A stretch of 64,000 nucleotides of DNA from DATKPE01 sp035524335 (GTDB lineage Bacteria; Bacteroidota; Ignavibacteria; UBA10030; SZUA-254). A program made the translations under genes and the position numbers. The notes beneath the pieces were generated by a model. That model did not search any database. It was not told the DNA's origin and was given only the letters and a program-made list of their open reading frames with translations. Below, piece after piece: positions 37,870 through 46,794 of the stretch (position 1 is its first letter; every line of letters starts with the position of its first letter). The stretch covers positions 1-64,000 of the forward strand of contig DATKPE010000008.1 in NCBI GenBank assembly GCA_035524335.1, read 5' to 3'.

Positions 37870-38200
37870 CGATATCGAACGGGCTGGCGAGCGTTTTCCT
37901 TGTTTCCACCCTGCAAGTATCCCGGATCAATGCCCATTTTCCTCACGTTTACCCCATTTTGAAACCTCTACGGCTTGCTTTTTCTCGCCAAGGCTGGCTG
38001 CGTTGCTTCGGGACGGGGCGTATCCAGGAAAATGAGCGGTTTCGGCACTGGATATCACCACCCGGTCGTCTGGTCGTACTCCCGGTTGGATATGGTCGGG
38101 GTATCTACCCCTATCGCCTTTGCGACATCCTTCTGAAAGAGCTTGAGGTCGAAACGCTATTTCCGGAGGTGATCACCGATGGTTTGCAGGGTTTTGGATA
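37870..38200 (-). pseudogene. Decayed two-HTH (XRE-type) regulator gene, copy A
   Basis: The minus strand reads TLQTIGDHLRK, then a stop codon, then RFDLKLFQKDVAKAIGV and GIDPGYLQGGNK. It matches the first and second HTH domains of the better-preserved copies at 48.1-48.5 kb and 62.1-62.5 kb (LGDHIRKRRLDLGIHQKDVA, GIDPGTLARWEGG). It has at least two in-frame stops and frameshifts, so it is not functional. The same gene recurs twice more in the same orientation. The rest of the 680-bp interval between the two flanking genes shows no other gene. Confidence 0.75.
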
Positions 38201-38393
38201 TGCCTTTTCCAAAGAACTTTTATTAGTCAGCATTTTTTGTCAAGTAGTGCTTGCCAAAATATTTGATTCAAACTGATAGAATGCCAATTTTTTACTTGAA
38301 TCTTATATCCTGGTTTCCTATATTTATAAGCTGAAATCATTATTTGCTAAATCTGTTCTTCAATTATCAAAGGGCAATACAAAGGTTGCTGAA

Positions 38394-38669
38394 ATGAGCA
38401 ATCGCGCTGAAAAAATCTTAAAGGTGGGGATGGTTATATACTTAGCCATTCTGTTCTTGGTTTTTGTTCCCAGCCATCACCACGAAGATTACAAGGAACA
38501 CAATGATTGCTTCGTCTGTACGATCACCCACCGGCCTGCTCAAGTCAGCGTTGCATTTGCACTTCCGATTGTCACCGTTTTCTTTATTACCAAGTTAGTT
38601 TTACCTTCTACAATTTTCATTTCCCAAACTCCTTCTTCGCTTCAATCCCGCGCTCCGCCTCACAGTTAA
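38394..38669 (+). CDS. Small membrane protein with His-rich and Cys motif (putative metal-binding)
   Basis: This 91-residue protein has two hydrophobic segments (about 10-26 and 51-75). Between them is a hydrophilic loop, FVPSHHHEDYKEHNDCFVCT, with five histidines and a CxxC-like CFVC, a plausible metal site. Its position just upstream of a TonB-dependent receptor, and the loop, recall the small His-rich DUF2946-like proteins often found beside metal-uptake receptors. No enzyme motif is visible. The function is an inference from context. Confidence 0.6.
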   Translation: MSNRAEKILKVGMVIYLAILFLVFVPSHHHEDYKEHNDCFVCTITHRPAQVSVAFALPIVTVFFITKLVLPSTIFISQTPSSLQSRAPPHS

Positions 38670-38700
38670 GACCTTCCCGACATTACTCTAGTAAAAGTTA

Positions 38701-38783
38701 ATCTCACACATGTCAATCGCAGTGTGAGATATATCTCAATGCAGTGTGAGATATATCTCATTTTGCATTGACCTATTGGTCAA
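38701..38783 (+). promoter_or_regulatory. Cluster of palindromic operators upstream of a TonB-dependent receptor
   Basis: Two tandem 22-bp units (38,719-38,740 and 38,741-38,762) each hold the perfect 14-bp palindrome TGAGATATATCTCA. An upstream half-site ATCTCACA (38,701-38,708) pairs with TGTGAGAT (38,723-38,730). Eight bp further on is a second, different perfect palindrome, TTGACC-TATT-GGTCAA (38,768-38,783). The receptor gene starts 73 bp downstream. The 22-bp period, two helical turns, would put bound dimers on one DNA face. Confidence 0.75.
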
Positions 38784-38856
38784 CCAATTCTTCTTGATTG
38801 CAATATAAACGGCTATTGCGATTAAGGTTATTACCTTCTTTTGTATAGGAGAAATA

Positions 38857-41022
38857 ATGAAACCGCTATTAATGGCACTTTGCTGCTTTATCGTGGCACT
38901 GGCATGCCCGCAGATATTTGCTCAGAAAAACGATCAAATACCAGACTCGCTGACATCAACCAAAGCAGATTCAATGTCCCGGGTAAAGGAAAATATTCTA
39001 ATTATAGGAAAGAAGCATAACGTAAATCGCATTGGCGCTTTATCTATTGCGATCCAGCCGACTACGGTAATTACACCAGAAGTGATATTTCTAAAGAACG
39101 CCGATGATTTTACTCAGGCCGTCACAGGTGAACCCGGCGTTTCTGTCCTGACCGGATGCAGTTCGTGTGGTTTCAAACAAATTCAAATAAACGGGCTCGG
39201 CGCAAATCAGGTTACGATGCTTATGGATGGGCTGCCTGTTTATACACCGGTGACGAACTTCTACGGCGTAGATGCGCTGACGACGTCAGGAGTCACTTCC
39301 ATTGACGTCGCTCGCGGTCCAGGTGCGTCACTTCTTGCGCCGGGCGCCATGGGCGGCACCATCGACGTTCGCTTCCAGGATCCCACGAAGAATTCCATCA
39401 CAGCAGACGCGGCTGTCGGCAACGATCAGTGGAACCATCTTTCGTTTGCAGCAACCGCCGTCGGTGATAGCGGCAGGCTCGGCCTTCTCGTGGCAGCCCA
39501 TCACTTTCTCCAGGGACCTTGGGATGCCAATGGCACCGGCCTTTCCCAATCTCCGTATATGAGGGACGAGAGCGCATTGATAAGGCTGAACGGTGTATTG
39601 GGAACGGACGAGAATCTGTCATGGAACGTGCGATACTCGCATAGCTATAACGAAGTTTTCGGTGCATCGACGACGAACGATCATCAAGGCGCAACGATCG
39701 GGCCTGCAGATACGCTTGCGACTCAAACGTTTGTTGGCGGGAATGTCAATAATCAGTTTATCGGAAACCCAATAGATATACTTGAATGGATCCAGACAAC
39801 CCGCGATGAAGGAGCAGTCGCGCTGACATGGGATGCATCCGACGCGAGTTTGTTGCAGTTACGCGCGGGTTTTGCCAGCCAATCGCAAAATTCCATGTAC
39901 GAGGGTGGTCAGGATTATGCCAATATCGACCATAACCTCGTGACGGATTTGCGTTGGCAAACAATAGCCGGAGACCACACCCTTACATTGGGCGGGGATG
40001 TAAATACCGAGAGCATGAACTCGCAATCGGTGGTCTTTTACCAGCAACTTGGGATTACTCCGGATTCTTACAACAACTATTACGGAGGGGGTTACGTCCA
40101 AGACGTGTGGAATTTCGGACATGAGCGCGACCTGTCCGTCGCCGTGCGAGCGGATAGAATCTACGTGGATTGGGTCGACAAGCCTAACTCGGCAATAAAT
40201 AATTTCATCGTTGCACCGCGAGCGAGTTTCCGGTGGGAATTTACCGAAGGCCTTACGGCCCGCCTCTCTGCAGGTTTGGGCTGGCGCGCACCCCTCACCT
40301 TCTTTGAATTGGACCACGGACTCCTCAATGACGGGTTCGACATTGGCGTCACCGAGTTGGAAAAAGCAGAAGGAGCTGGAGGGTCGCTTTCATGGGAGAA
40401 AGGATCATGGACGTTTACCGCCTCCACGTATGCCACCACGGTAACCGGTCTGGAATACGTGGGCTCCAACCCGGACACAACGATACAAAGGCCGCTCTTG
40501 CTCAGCGATTCCACCAATATGTTCTTTCTTGATGAGGATTTTCAAGTCGATTGGTTCGTGAATCAATGGCTTGAGCTCGGAGCCGGCATCGCCCACCAGG
40601 ATATTCCGGCCTCATTCAAAGCGGATGAGCTTGTGGCTGCGCAAGAAACCGAGGCAAATGGACATATCGGAATAACTTCGGAAGTCATTTCACTGTCCAG
40701 CGATGTGCAATGGATTGCATCCCGTGACCTGACCCCGTATGGTTACGGAGGCCATTACAACCAATTTGCCAACGGCGTTGCCAGCGGTCCTAAACTTACA
40801 GTAGCTCCGAGTTATTTTGTCGTCAACGTAAAGGCGGTTCACAGTCTGAGTTCAATGGTGGACCTCTACGCAGGCGCGGAAAATCTGTTTAACTATACAC
40901 AAGCGGGCTCGGCGGGTGATGAGCCGCATTTTTTTGATAGTCAGGGTAATTTCAACACTTCGCACATTTGGGGCCCGTTGCGTGGCCGTCAAATGTATGC
41001 CGGGGTACGCATAAAGATATGA
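38857..41022 (+). CDS. TonB-dependent receptor with a CxxC plug motif
   Basis: This 721-residue outer-membrane receptor has a signal peptide (about 1-22, ending QIFAQ). The plug domain (about 70-180) contains TGCSSCGFKQIQINGLGANQ and VTMLMDGLPVY, and a 22-strand barrel ends in MYAGVRIKI. Receptors with a plug Cys-x-x-Cys appear among metal and metallophore importers, so a metal such as copper, iron or manganese is likely. The substrate is unknown. A stem-loop terminator follows, and then exbB-exbD-tonB, the energising complex. The gene is controlled by the palindrome cluster upstream. Confidence 0.92.
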   Translation: MKPLLMALCCFIVALACPQIFAQKNDQIPDSLTSTKADSMSRVKENILIIGKKHNVNRIGALSIAIQPTTVITPEVIFLKNADDFTQAVTGEPGVSVLTGCSSCGFKQIQINGLGANQVTMLMDGLPVYTPVTNFYGVDALTTSGVTSIDVARGPGASLLAPGAMGGTIDVRFQDPTKNSITADAAVGNDQWNHLSFAATAVGDSGRLGLLVAAHHFLQGPWDANGTGLSQSPYMRDESALIRLNGVLGTDENLSWNVRYSHSYNEVFGASTTNDHQGATIGPADTLATQTFVGGNVNNQFIGNPIDILEWIQTTRDEGAVALTWDASDASLLQLRAGFASQSQNSMYEGGQDYANIDHNLVTDLRWQTIAGDHTLTLGGDVNTESMNSQSVVFYQQLGITPDSYNNYYGGGYVQDVWNFGHERDLSVAVRADRIYVDWVDKPNSAINNFIVAPRASFRWEFTEGLTARLSAGLGWRAPLTFFELDHGLLNDGFDIGVTELEKAEGAGGSLSWEKGSWTFTASTYATTVTGLEYVGSNPDTTIQRPLLLSDSTNMFFLDEDFQVDWFVNQWLELGAGIAHQDIPASFKADELVAAQETEANGHIGITSEVISLSSDVQWIASRDLTPYGYGGHYNQFANGVASGPKLTVAPSYFVVNVKAVHSLSSMVDLYAGAENLFNYTQAGSAGDEPHFFDSQGNFNTSHIWGPLRGRQMYAGVRIKI

Positions 41023-41028
41023 CATGGG

Positions 41029-41075
41029 CCTACATACAGGTCTCATCATAAAACCTGTATGTAGGAAATTTTTTT
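41029..41075 (+). terminator. Rho-independent terminator between the TonB receptor and exbB
   Basis: A perfect 13-bp stem (41,029-41,041 with 41,053-41,065, CCTACATACAGGT and its complement) has an 11-base loop and then AAATTTTTTT. It starts 7 bp after the receptor stop. It probably lowers, rather than abolishes, expression of exbB-exbD-tonB relative to the receptor. Confidence 0.88.
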
Positions 41076-41091
41076 ATGATAAAAGGATTCT

Positions 41092-41739
41092 ATGGACCAT
41101 TTAATCGATAGTATCACACCTGCTCTGTTATTGCTGGAAGAAACAATCTTCGGCATGTTGATTGTTTTGGAAGTAGCTGTTCTGGCAATATTTGTTTGGC
41201 GTTTACGCTCCATTTCACAAGCGAAGGGGGATACAACCAAATGGATCAAGATCTTGACGCAAAACATGAAGCAAAGCGGCCTTGGAATTACCGATGTAGA
41301 CAGCCAGGACGTCAAAACCGTGCCGGGCCGTGCTGTGAAAACAGCGTTGGAAAATTGGGGACTCGCCCCTGAAGCATTGGAAAAAGTATTTGACGCGCAG
41401 GAATCGATAGAGAAAAGAGGATTGGAGGCGGGACTTTCTTTCCTGGGCACTGTAGGTGCAAACGCTCCATTCCTGGGCCTGACAGGTACTGTGATTGGGA
41501 TTCTCGTTGCGTTTGATCGCTTTGCAGCATCGGCTGGAAAAGGTAGCACGGAAGTCATGGTTGCAATATCCCAGGCTTTGGTCGCGACCGCCATCGGGCT
41601 TCTGGTGGCCATTCCCGCAGTGGTCTTTTACAACATTTTACGTAGCCGCAGCAAAATGATTTTGGAGGAGTCAAGGGAAATTCAATCGCTCATCCTCGCA
41701 AGAACGCTACACACCACTTTTACGCATCCGGAGGCATAA
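41092..41739 (+). CDS. exbB: ExbB/TolQ/MotA-family proton channel
   Basis: This 215-residue inner-membrane protein has three hydrophobic segments (about 12-36, 119-145 and 160-185). With ExbD it uses the proton gradient to energise TonB. The second and third segments, FLGTVGANAPFLGLTGTVIG and ISQALVATAIGLLVAIPAVV, are the conserved core of the MotA/TolQ/ExbB family. The gene begins 17 bp after the terminator and is followed by exbD after 1 bp. The adjacent tonB and receptor genes favour ExbB over TolQ. Confidence 0.92.
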   Translation: MDHLIDSITPALLLLEETIFGMLIVLEVAVLAIFVWRLRSISQAKGDTTKWIKILTQNMKQSGLGITDVDSQDVKTVPGRAVKTALENWGLAPEALEKVFDAQESIEKRGLEAGLSFLGTVGANAPFLGLTGTVIGILVAFDRFAASAGKGSTEVMVAISQALVATAIGLLVAIPAVVFYNILRSRSKMILEESREIQSLILARTLHTTFTHPEA

Positions 41740-41740
41740 C

Positions 41741-42154
41741 ATGGCAGGATCGGTACGCCACGATGATCAGGAGATAATGACCAGTATTAACATCACGCCA
41801 CTGGTAGATATTTTTCTCGTTTTATTAATTATTTTCATGATTACCAGCACTGTACTTGATCGGGAAGAGATAAAAATCAATCTGCCTAAAGCTGCACATG
41901 CAGGAACAGAGGCACCGAAAGCGTCAGGATTAGTAATGGATAAAGACAAGAACCTGTTCCTCGATGGCGTACCGTCGGATTCTGCATCGATCGTGGCCCA
42001 ACTTCAAAATGCCGTCATAAAAGACCCGGATCATCAGGTTCTCATTGCAGCAGATCAGGATTTGGTTTACCGCGAGATTGTTCGATTGATCGATATCGTG
42101 CGTGGAGCGGGAATTACAAAATATGCGCTGAAAGTTGTCAGGAATCGTTCATGA
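41741..42154 (+). CDS. exbD: ExbD/TolR biopolymer transport protein
   Basis: This 137-residue protein has a single N-terminal membrane helix (about 17-36) carrying the proton-accepting aspartate in ITPLVDIFLVLLIIFM, and a periplasmic domain. It pairs with ExbB to drive TonB. Its stop overlaps the tonB start by 4 bp (ATGA), indicating translational coupling. The length and motif are typical. Confidence 0.93.
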   Translation: MAGSVRHDDQEIMTSINITPLVDIFLVLLIIFMITSTVLDREEIKINLPKAAHAGTEAPKASGLVMDKDKNLFLDGVPSDSASIVAQLQNAVIKDPDHQVLIAADQDLVYREIVRLIDIVRGAGITKYALKVVRNRS

Positions 42155-42885
42155 ACGGGATTATGCTTCATTCAAAACGTGAGCGGCCGCGCATGTTTTC
42201 CAGGATGAACGAAACTATTCATCTGAACGTGCCGCCTAAAAATATTTTTAGAAAAATCAACCTGCTGCTTGCTTTAGCGTTCATTTTCATCATAGCAACG
42301 ATTTTTCATTTTGGAGGTGAGGCATTACCTTCTGCCGCTAACGAACAAGATGTGGTGCAGATCGTTCAGGTAACGACGCCACCTGTGGTTCAACAAGTAA
42401 AGCTGGATCCCAAACCTTCTCTTCCCAAGCCGGACCCTGACCAACCCGCTCCAACTGCCCCAGCAAAAGGTGCGCCGCCACCGCCTGTTTTTGGTCTTCC
42501 TGAAGATGCCACAAGTCCGGCGGGAGATATGGCCGTTGCCACCGGCAACACATTAATGAAACAAGCTGACTCCGTGGTGCAAACGGCACCTCCTCCCTTA
42601 CAGGCAGCTCCGGTACAGCTGGACAAGCAACCAGCAGTGTTAAATCAGGTTATCCCTGAATATCCTTCATGGGCTGAAGAGCAAGGTGTTACGGCAACCG
42701 TTCAATTACAGGTAACCATTGACACACAGGGTCAAGTACAAAGTGTTTCAATCGTTAGATCTGGAGGAAATGATTTTACGCGTAACGCGATCAAGGCAGT
42801 AAAAGCAACGAAGTTTCAGCCTTATATAAAAAATGGTGTTGCGCTTCCAGCACAATTTCTTTTCACGTACAACTTTATACTTTAA
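42151..42885 (+). CDS. tonB: TonB energy-transducing protein
   Basis: This 244-residue protein has an inner-membrane anchor (about 35-52) and a proline-rich periplasmic spacer (PKPSLPKPDPDQPAP). The C-terminal TonB domain (about 165-244) has the hallmark ending VNPEYP-like VIPEYPSWAEEQG and KATKFQPYIKNGVALP. It links ExbBD to receptors such as the one upstream. The start at 42,151 overlaps exbD; an internal ATG nearer the anchor could also serve. Confidence 0.92.
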   Translation: MNGIMLHSKRERPRMFSRMNETIHLNVPPKNIFRKINLLLALAFIFIIATIFHFGGEALPSAANEQDVVQIVQVTTPPVVQQVKLDPKPSLPKPDPDQPAPTAPAKGAPPPPVFGLPEDATSPAGDMAVATGNTLMKQADSVVQTAPPPLQAAPVQLDKQPAVLNQVIPEYPSWAEEQGVTATVQLQVTIDTQGQVQSVSIVRSGGNDFTRNAIKAVKATKFQPYIKNGVALPAQFLFTYNFIL

Positions 42886-43606
42886 CATATTGAAGCGGAT
42901 ACTGAGTGATTTTCACGAGTATTCCGATTAAATCAGTCATCATCCTTTGTATAGTGAATGGGAGCGGTGTTATGCCATGTCATAATTCAGCTGGAATGAG
43001 ATGTAACCGCCTCTTGAGTATTCGAATGATCGATGTAAAAAACCATAACGCCTGATGGTTGTGTCAATGTGATTTCGGAAAAACAACAATCGTTAAAGCT
43101 TGTAACCTTAAACCTGGGAATACATAAAGCAGTGGCTGTTTGCGGGAAGAAATGTTACCTCATGGAATCCATCGGCGAGAATAATTGTTGAAATCCATCG
43201 GACAAAACAGTTATTTGCGGGGCACTCTTGAGGAAGCTAAGCTATACGGCAGAAACTTTTGGGGAACCATGTAAACACAGACATTGTTTCGTCAAAATCC
43301 GGTCTCTGAACGAGAGGTTGCACCCTCGATGTGATATCGGTTGCCATTGAATTCAGGTGCCTGGCGCTTTCGCTTCGGCAATGAAGAACGCGGAATAATC
43401 GAATGCGACAGTGCTTACATAAGAATTATCGTAAAGTGTTTTTCACCGTGGCAATAAATAACCAGAAAGTCTGATTAATCCCGTCTCCGAGATTTCACAT
43501 GATAAGCATCATCTCTCCCACATGCCTCACAGCTTGGAGGTGGAATCTATTTATAGTTTTTCCTTTATTTCTTGAAAACATAAAAGTTAAATAAATCCAT
43601 TTTATC
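42886..43606. other. Gene-poor 0.7-kb interval with decayed sequence
   Basis: No open frame of convincing length is present. One forward reading, from about 43,110 to 43,330, gives LGIHKAVAVCGKKCYLMESI and then a stop, which could be a relic of an unrelated gene. A 10-base motif (AATCCATCGG) occurs twice within 30 bp. I see no tRNA, terminator or recognisable mobile element. Confidence 0.5.
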
Positions 43607-44152
43607 CTACGGCCAGCCGACAAGAAGTCCTGCACTTATACCAAGAGATCGCTCTGCTCCCCTTTCGAACAGGTAGCCATAACTTGGCTCCAAATACCAA
43701 CCGATGTTGTTGGCAGGCCAAAACATGAAGTCGAGAACCGCCTCAACACCCAAGGAAGTACTATGCTCTCCTGCATCGAATTTCCTAACCACGTCGGGGC
43801 CGGCACCAATCATGAACTCGGCCGTTGAGGAAAAGCTGTATGGTTTCTTGAATAGGAGATCCGTCTCAAGTTCGGTCTCGCCGGAAGTGGCCAGCACCGT
43901 CACGCCAAATTCAAGCTCAAGCCAGTGCTCGATCGGCGTCTTCTCGATGGCCAGCGTAGCACCAAAGTTTGATGAGCTTCCACGAAGATCCATTTCACCT
44001 GCGCCTCCGACTTCGATAACAGCGGAGCGATCCACTTCAGAACTATCTTGACCGAATGCGTGGCTCAGACAGACTTCGAAGAGGCAGAAGAACGCAAGCG
44101 CCTGTAGTGTGATTGCCTTCACCACCTCCCAGTTGAATTTTTTATTGTGCAA
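43607..44152 (-). CDS. Exported beta-rich protein, probable outer-membrane barrel
   Basis: This 181-residue protein has a signal peptide-like segment (VKAITLQALAFFCLFEVCLS, ending HAFGQ) and alternating amphipathic strands, ending EPSYGYLFERGAERSLGISA and GLLVGWP. It resembles small porin-like proteins found beside TonB systems, but I cannot name a family. The start is a TTG at 44,152 preceded by AGGAG; a GTG 33 bases downstream is an alternative. It lies 29 bp downstream of the TonB-dependent receptor gene, probably in the same operon. Confidence 0.65.
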   Translation of the reverse strand: MHNKKFNWEVVKAITLQALAFFCLFEVCLSHAFGQDSSEVDRSAVIEVGGAGEMDLRGSSSNFGATLAIEKTPIEHWLELEFGVTVLATSGETELETDLLFKKPYSFSSTAEFMIGAGPDVVRKFDAGEHSTSLGVEAVLDFMFWPANNIGWYLEPSYGYLFERGAERSLGISAGLLVGWP

Positions 44153-44181
44153 CTGTTACTCCTTTCAGTCTGGCAGAGATT

Positions 44182-46614
44182 TCATATATGCACAGCAATC
44201 ATGAAGACGACATTGCGAGGTTCTTCCCAGCTCGCTCCGGTCGTGTAGGCACCTTTGACAAGATGAAGGTGATCCAATAAATTGGCAGCGTATATGGACG
44301 GTTCGAAAGTATCCCCGCCGGAGAGGTGAAACATATGGCCTGCACTGCAATTAAGAATCCAATACGGAGCCGTATGCGCTGACTGATTGAAATCAAACAA
44401 CCCTGTTTTATAGACAGAAACATCTTCCGGGTGGCCGTTAGAAAGTCCCGATCCGTACGTCCCTTCGAGATTGATGAACCAATCCTGCGGCTGGTAGTTG
44501 ACGACGGCAACAATCGAAAGTCTCTGATCGTGATCAAGGTCGGTTGCAGATCCGTCGGTACTCGGCTTCAAGAATCCCCCGGTGAGAGGACCTGAACCAA
44601 TAGCATGAATGATCGAACTGTTCAGGTGGCCCGAGAATGGGGTCGCCGGATCGCTATAGGAAAGTGAATATTCGATCCCGGTTGTCTTCACAGTGGCAAT
44701 ATTGAACGGAGTTTTGATTGCCGTGTTGCCGATTTGCGCGTCATCCGTAAATGGACTGGAATATTTAAAGAAGGCCGCCGTTTTTAAGCGCAGACTAAAT
44801 GGGAAACTGTGGGTGTAGACCGCCTCATAGTAAGAGTCGCGCTCGGGAAATGTGGCGGTGACTGATTTACTTACATTCTGTGCTATCGATCTCAGTGCTT
44901 CAATATTTGCCGGCATGAAAAGTCTGCCGTAATACAGGTACGCTGAATTATTTTCGTCGATGAGGAAATTCCATCGGATGCGCGGGCTAACCTGATTCTG
45001 CAGCGGAACGTCCGGAGCGATATGTTGATCATAGCGCGCACCCACATCAAACGAGGCCCAGTCCAGAAGACGCCATTCGGTTTCTGCAAATATGCCAAAA
45101 TCTGAGCCGGCAAAGTTCGTGAAGATCGACGGTCCGGGGTTTTGCAGAGAATCCCGCGATGTGAAATTCTCGGCGCCATGTGTGCTGCTGAAAGTATATC
45201 CAACCTTATACATAAACTGGTGAGAAATCCTTTGGTCAAACGTCGAACGGATACCCAGCGTGGTGAAGCTCCTGTCCTCGCAGAGATTATACTCCGCGCT
45301 GTCTCCGGTAAACTGGAAGTTCGGCGGATCAATATCGCCGGGAGTATAGGTCAGGCCCCCTTCGCGGGCGTACGCTCCGAGGAACAGATTTTCCTCTCGT
45401 TCGATTTGGGAGTTCAGTATATGAAAGTAAGAAACTGACTGAAGTGCATTGGTGGTTGCCTGCAGATCGGAGGCAATTTGCACTGTGGGGTCGTAAGGAA
45501 TTTGTGTGGAGGTTCTTCCAAAACTCAGATTCGCCGTTATATAATCGATGTCGCTCACGATATCATCGAACTTGCCGTAGAGAAAATAATCGAACCCGTG
45601 GTCGTGGAACAGATTTGGCACGGGGGTGTCTATGCGACGATCCGTCTCCTGCCGTGTCCCTGAGATGTAGAAACCGAGCTTGCCGATATGATCGCTCATC
45701 GACAAGGCCTCGCCGTCGGATGTGAGCGCCCGGAAAGGGCCAACCCGGCCGCCGAGTGTGTCACCGGCGACGACCGACGATGGACCGGATGAAACTTCTG
45801 CTCCCGGCGAGAACGCTCTGGTGCCGTTAAACACGAGATAACTGCCGATATATGTTGAGGCATCGAGATGAAATGATCCTGTCGGAACACGGTTGTTCAG
45901 ATCGATAACCGCGGACATCTGCCCGCCATATTCGGCAGGGAAACCTCCGGTAATAAACGTTGCGCGGTCGATGACTTTGGGATCGACGACTTCATTTAAG
46001 CCTCCAAACACGCCGAGAGGAACAGGAATGCCATCGATGTAATATGTGAATTCTCCGTGCGACCCCCGGATATGAACCTCGCTGGTCGGCGCCCGTGCTG
46101 CCCCCGTGAGGTTCTCCTGAATCAGGTTCGTCATTTGAGCCGTCGGTGGCGGATGATAGGTTTCCGACTCGAATGTTTGATTGCCGGTATTCATGTCGAT
46201 GTTCGAAACACCCAGATCTCTCTCACCAATAATATCAACTCCCCGCTGTTCTCGTTTTTGTATATGAAGGTCAATTCTGAAGGACGTGTGCGACTCATCG
46301 ACCCGGATTGAATCCCTGAATATCCTGTAGCCAACAAACCATGCAGTAACAGTGTACGAACCGGGTGTGATATGATGGAGACGAGCCTGCCCTTCCGCGT
46401 TGGTCGCTTCCTCGGCAATCAATTTGCCGTTACGCTGCAAGGCTATTCTTGCAAGTTCAATCGGAATATTCTCATCCGCATCATAAACCGTAAATTTGAT
46501 CTCTCTGCCCTGCTGCCCATCAGCCGAAAGGTTGCCGGATCCAGCGCGGGCCAGGTTGCCACGTATGACGGACGAAGCACCCATCGCAAGAACAACGAGG
46601 AATACACGAATCAT
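44182..46614 (-). CDS. TonB-dependent receptor with an N-terminal carboxypeptidase-regulatory-like domain
   Basis: This is an 810-residue outer-membrane receptor. After a signal peptide (about 1-25) comes a beta-sandwich of the CarboxypepD_reg type (about 36-118, NAEGQARLHHITPGSYTVTA), as in many Bacteroidota receptors. The plug follows (about 150-265, with EVHIRGSHGEFTYYIDGIPV and GGFPAEYGGQMSAVI), then a barrel. No SusD-like partner is adjacent. It is divergent from the DtxR-type regulator, with a palindromic operator between them, so an iron- or manganese-related substrate is likely. Confidence 0.9.
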   Translation of the reverse strand: MIRVFLVVLAMGASSVIRGNLARAGSGNLSADGQQGREIKFTVYDADENIPIELARIALQRNGKLIAEEATNAEGQARLHHITPGSYTVTAWFVGYRIFRDSIRVDESHTSFRIDLHIQKREQRGVDIIGERDLGVSNIDMNTGNQTFESETYHPPPTAQMTNLIQENLTGAARAPTSEVHIRGSHGEFTYYIDGIPVPLGVFGGLNEVVDPKVIDRATFITGGFPAEYGGQMSAVIDLNNRVPTGSFHLDASTYIGSYLVFNGTRAFSPGAEVSSGPSSVVAGDTLGGRVGPFRALTSDGEALSMSDHIGKLGFYISGTRQETDRRIDTPVPNLFHDHGFDYFLYGKFDDIVSDIDYITANLSFGRTSTQIPYDPTVQIASDLQATTNALQSVSYFHILNSQIEREENLFLGAYAREGGLTYTPGDIDPPNFQFTGDSAEYNLCEDRSFTTLGIRSTFDQRISHQFMYKVGYTFSSTHGAENFTSRDSLQNPGPSIFTNFAGSDFGIFAETEWRLLDWASFDVGARYDQHIAPDVPLQNQVSPRIRWNFLIDENNSAYLYYGRLFMPANIEALRSIAQNVSKSVTATFPERDSYYEAVYTHSFPFSLRLKTAAFFKYSSPFTDDAQIGNTAIKTPFNIATVKTTGIEYSLSYSDPATPFSGHLNSSIIHAIGSGPLTGGFLKPSTDGSATDLDHDQRLSIVAVVNYQPQDWFINLEGTYGSGLSNGHPEDVSVYKTGLFDFNQSAHTAPYWILNCSAGHMFHLSGGDTFEPSIYAANLLDHLHLVKGAYTTGASWEEPRNVVFMIAVHI

Positions 46615-46636
46615 GTTAATATCAATAGCGTTATGC

Positions 46637-46657
46637 TTTATATATTTGATATATAAA
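46637..46657. promoter_or_regulatory. Palindromic operator, candidate DtxR-family site
   Basis: Perfect 9-bp arms TTTATATAT and ATATATAAA are separated by TTG. The site lies 22 bp upstream of the TonB receptor start, in the intergenic region shared with the divergent DtxR-type gene. It is AT-rich, so chance symmetry is possible. Confidence 0.5.
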
Positions 46658-46794
46658 ACAAATTAGTTAGTTTAATAGCAAGATATTTGCAAAGTATTAT
46701 GAGGCATTTCTTTTGGGTTTCGTGTAGCCTCTAAATTTCATAATTGGAGATCTCCCTGTTTGCGGTAGTGAACTTTAATGCTTAAATTCAGGTT

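Noticed and set aside
43110..43330. Degenerate transposase
   Set aside because: A short reading (LGIHKAVAVCGKK...) vaguely recalls insertion-sequence proteins, but no catalytic residues or inverted ends could be found, so I do not call a mobile element.
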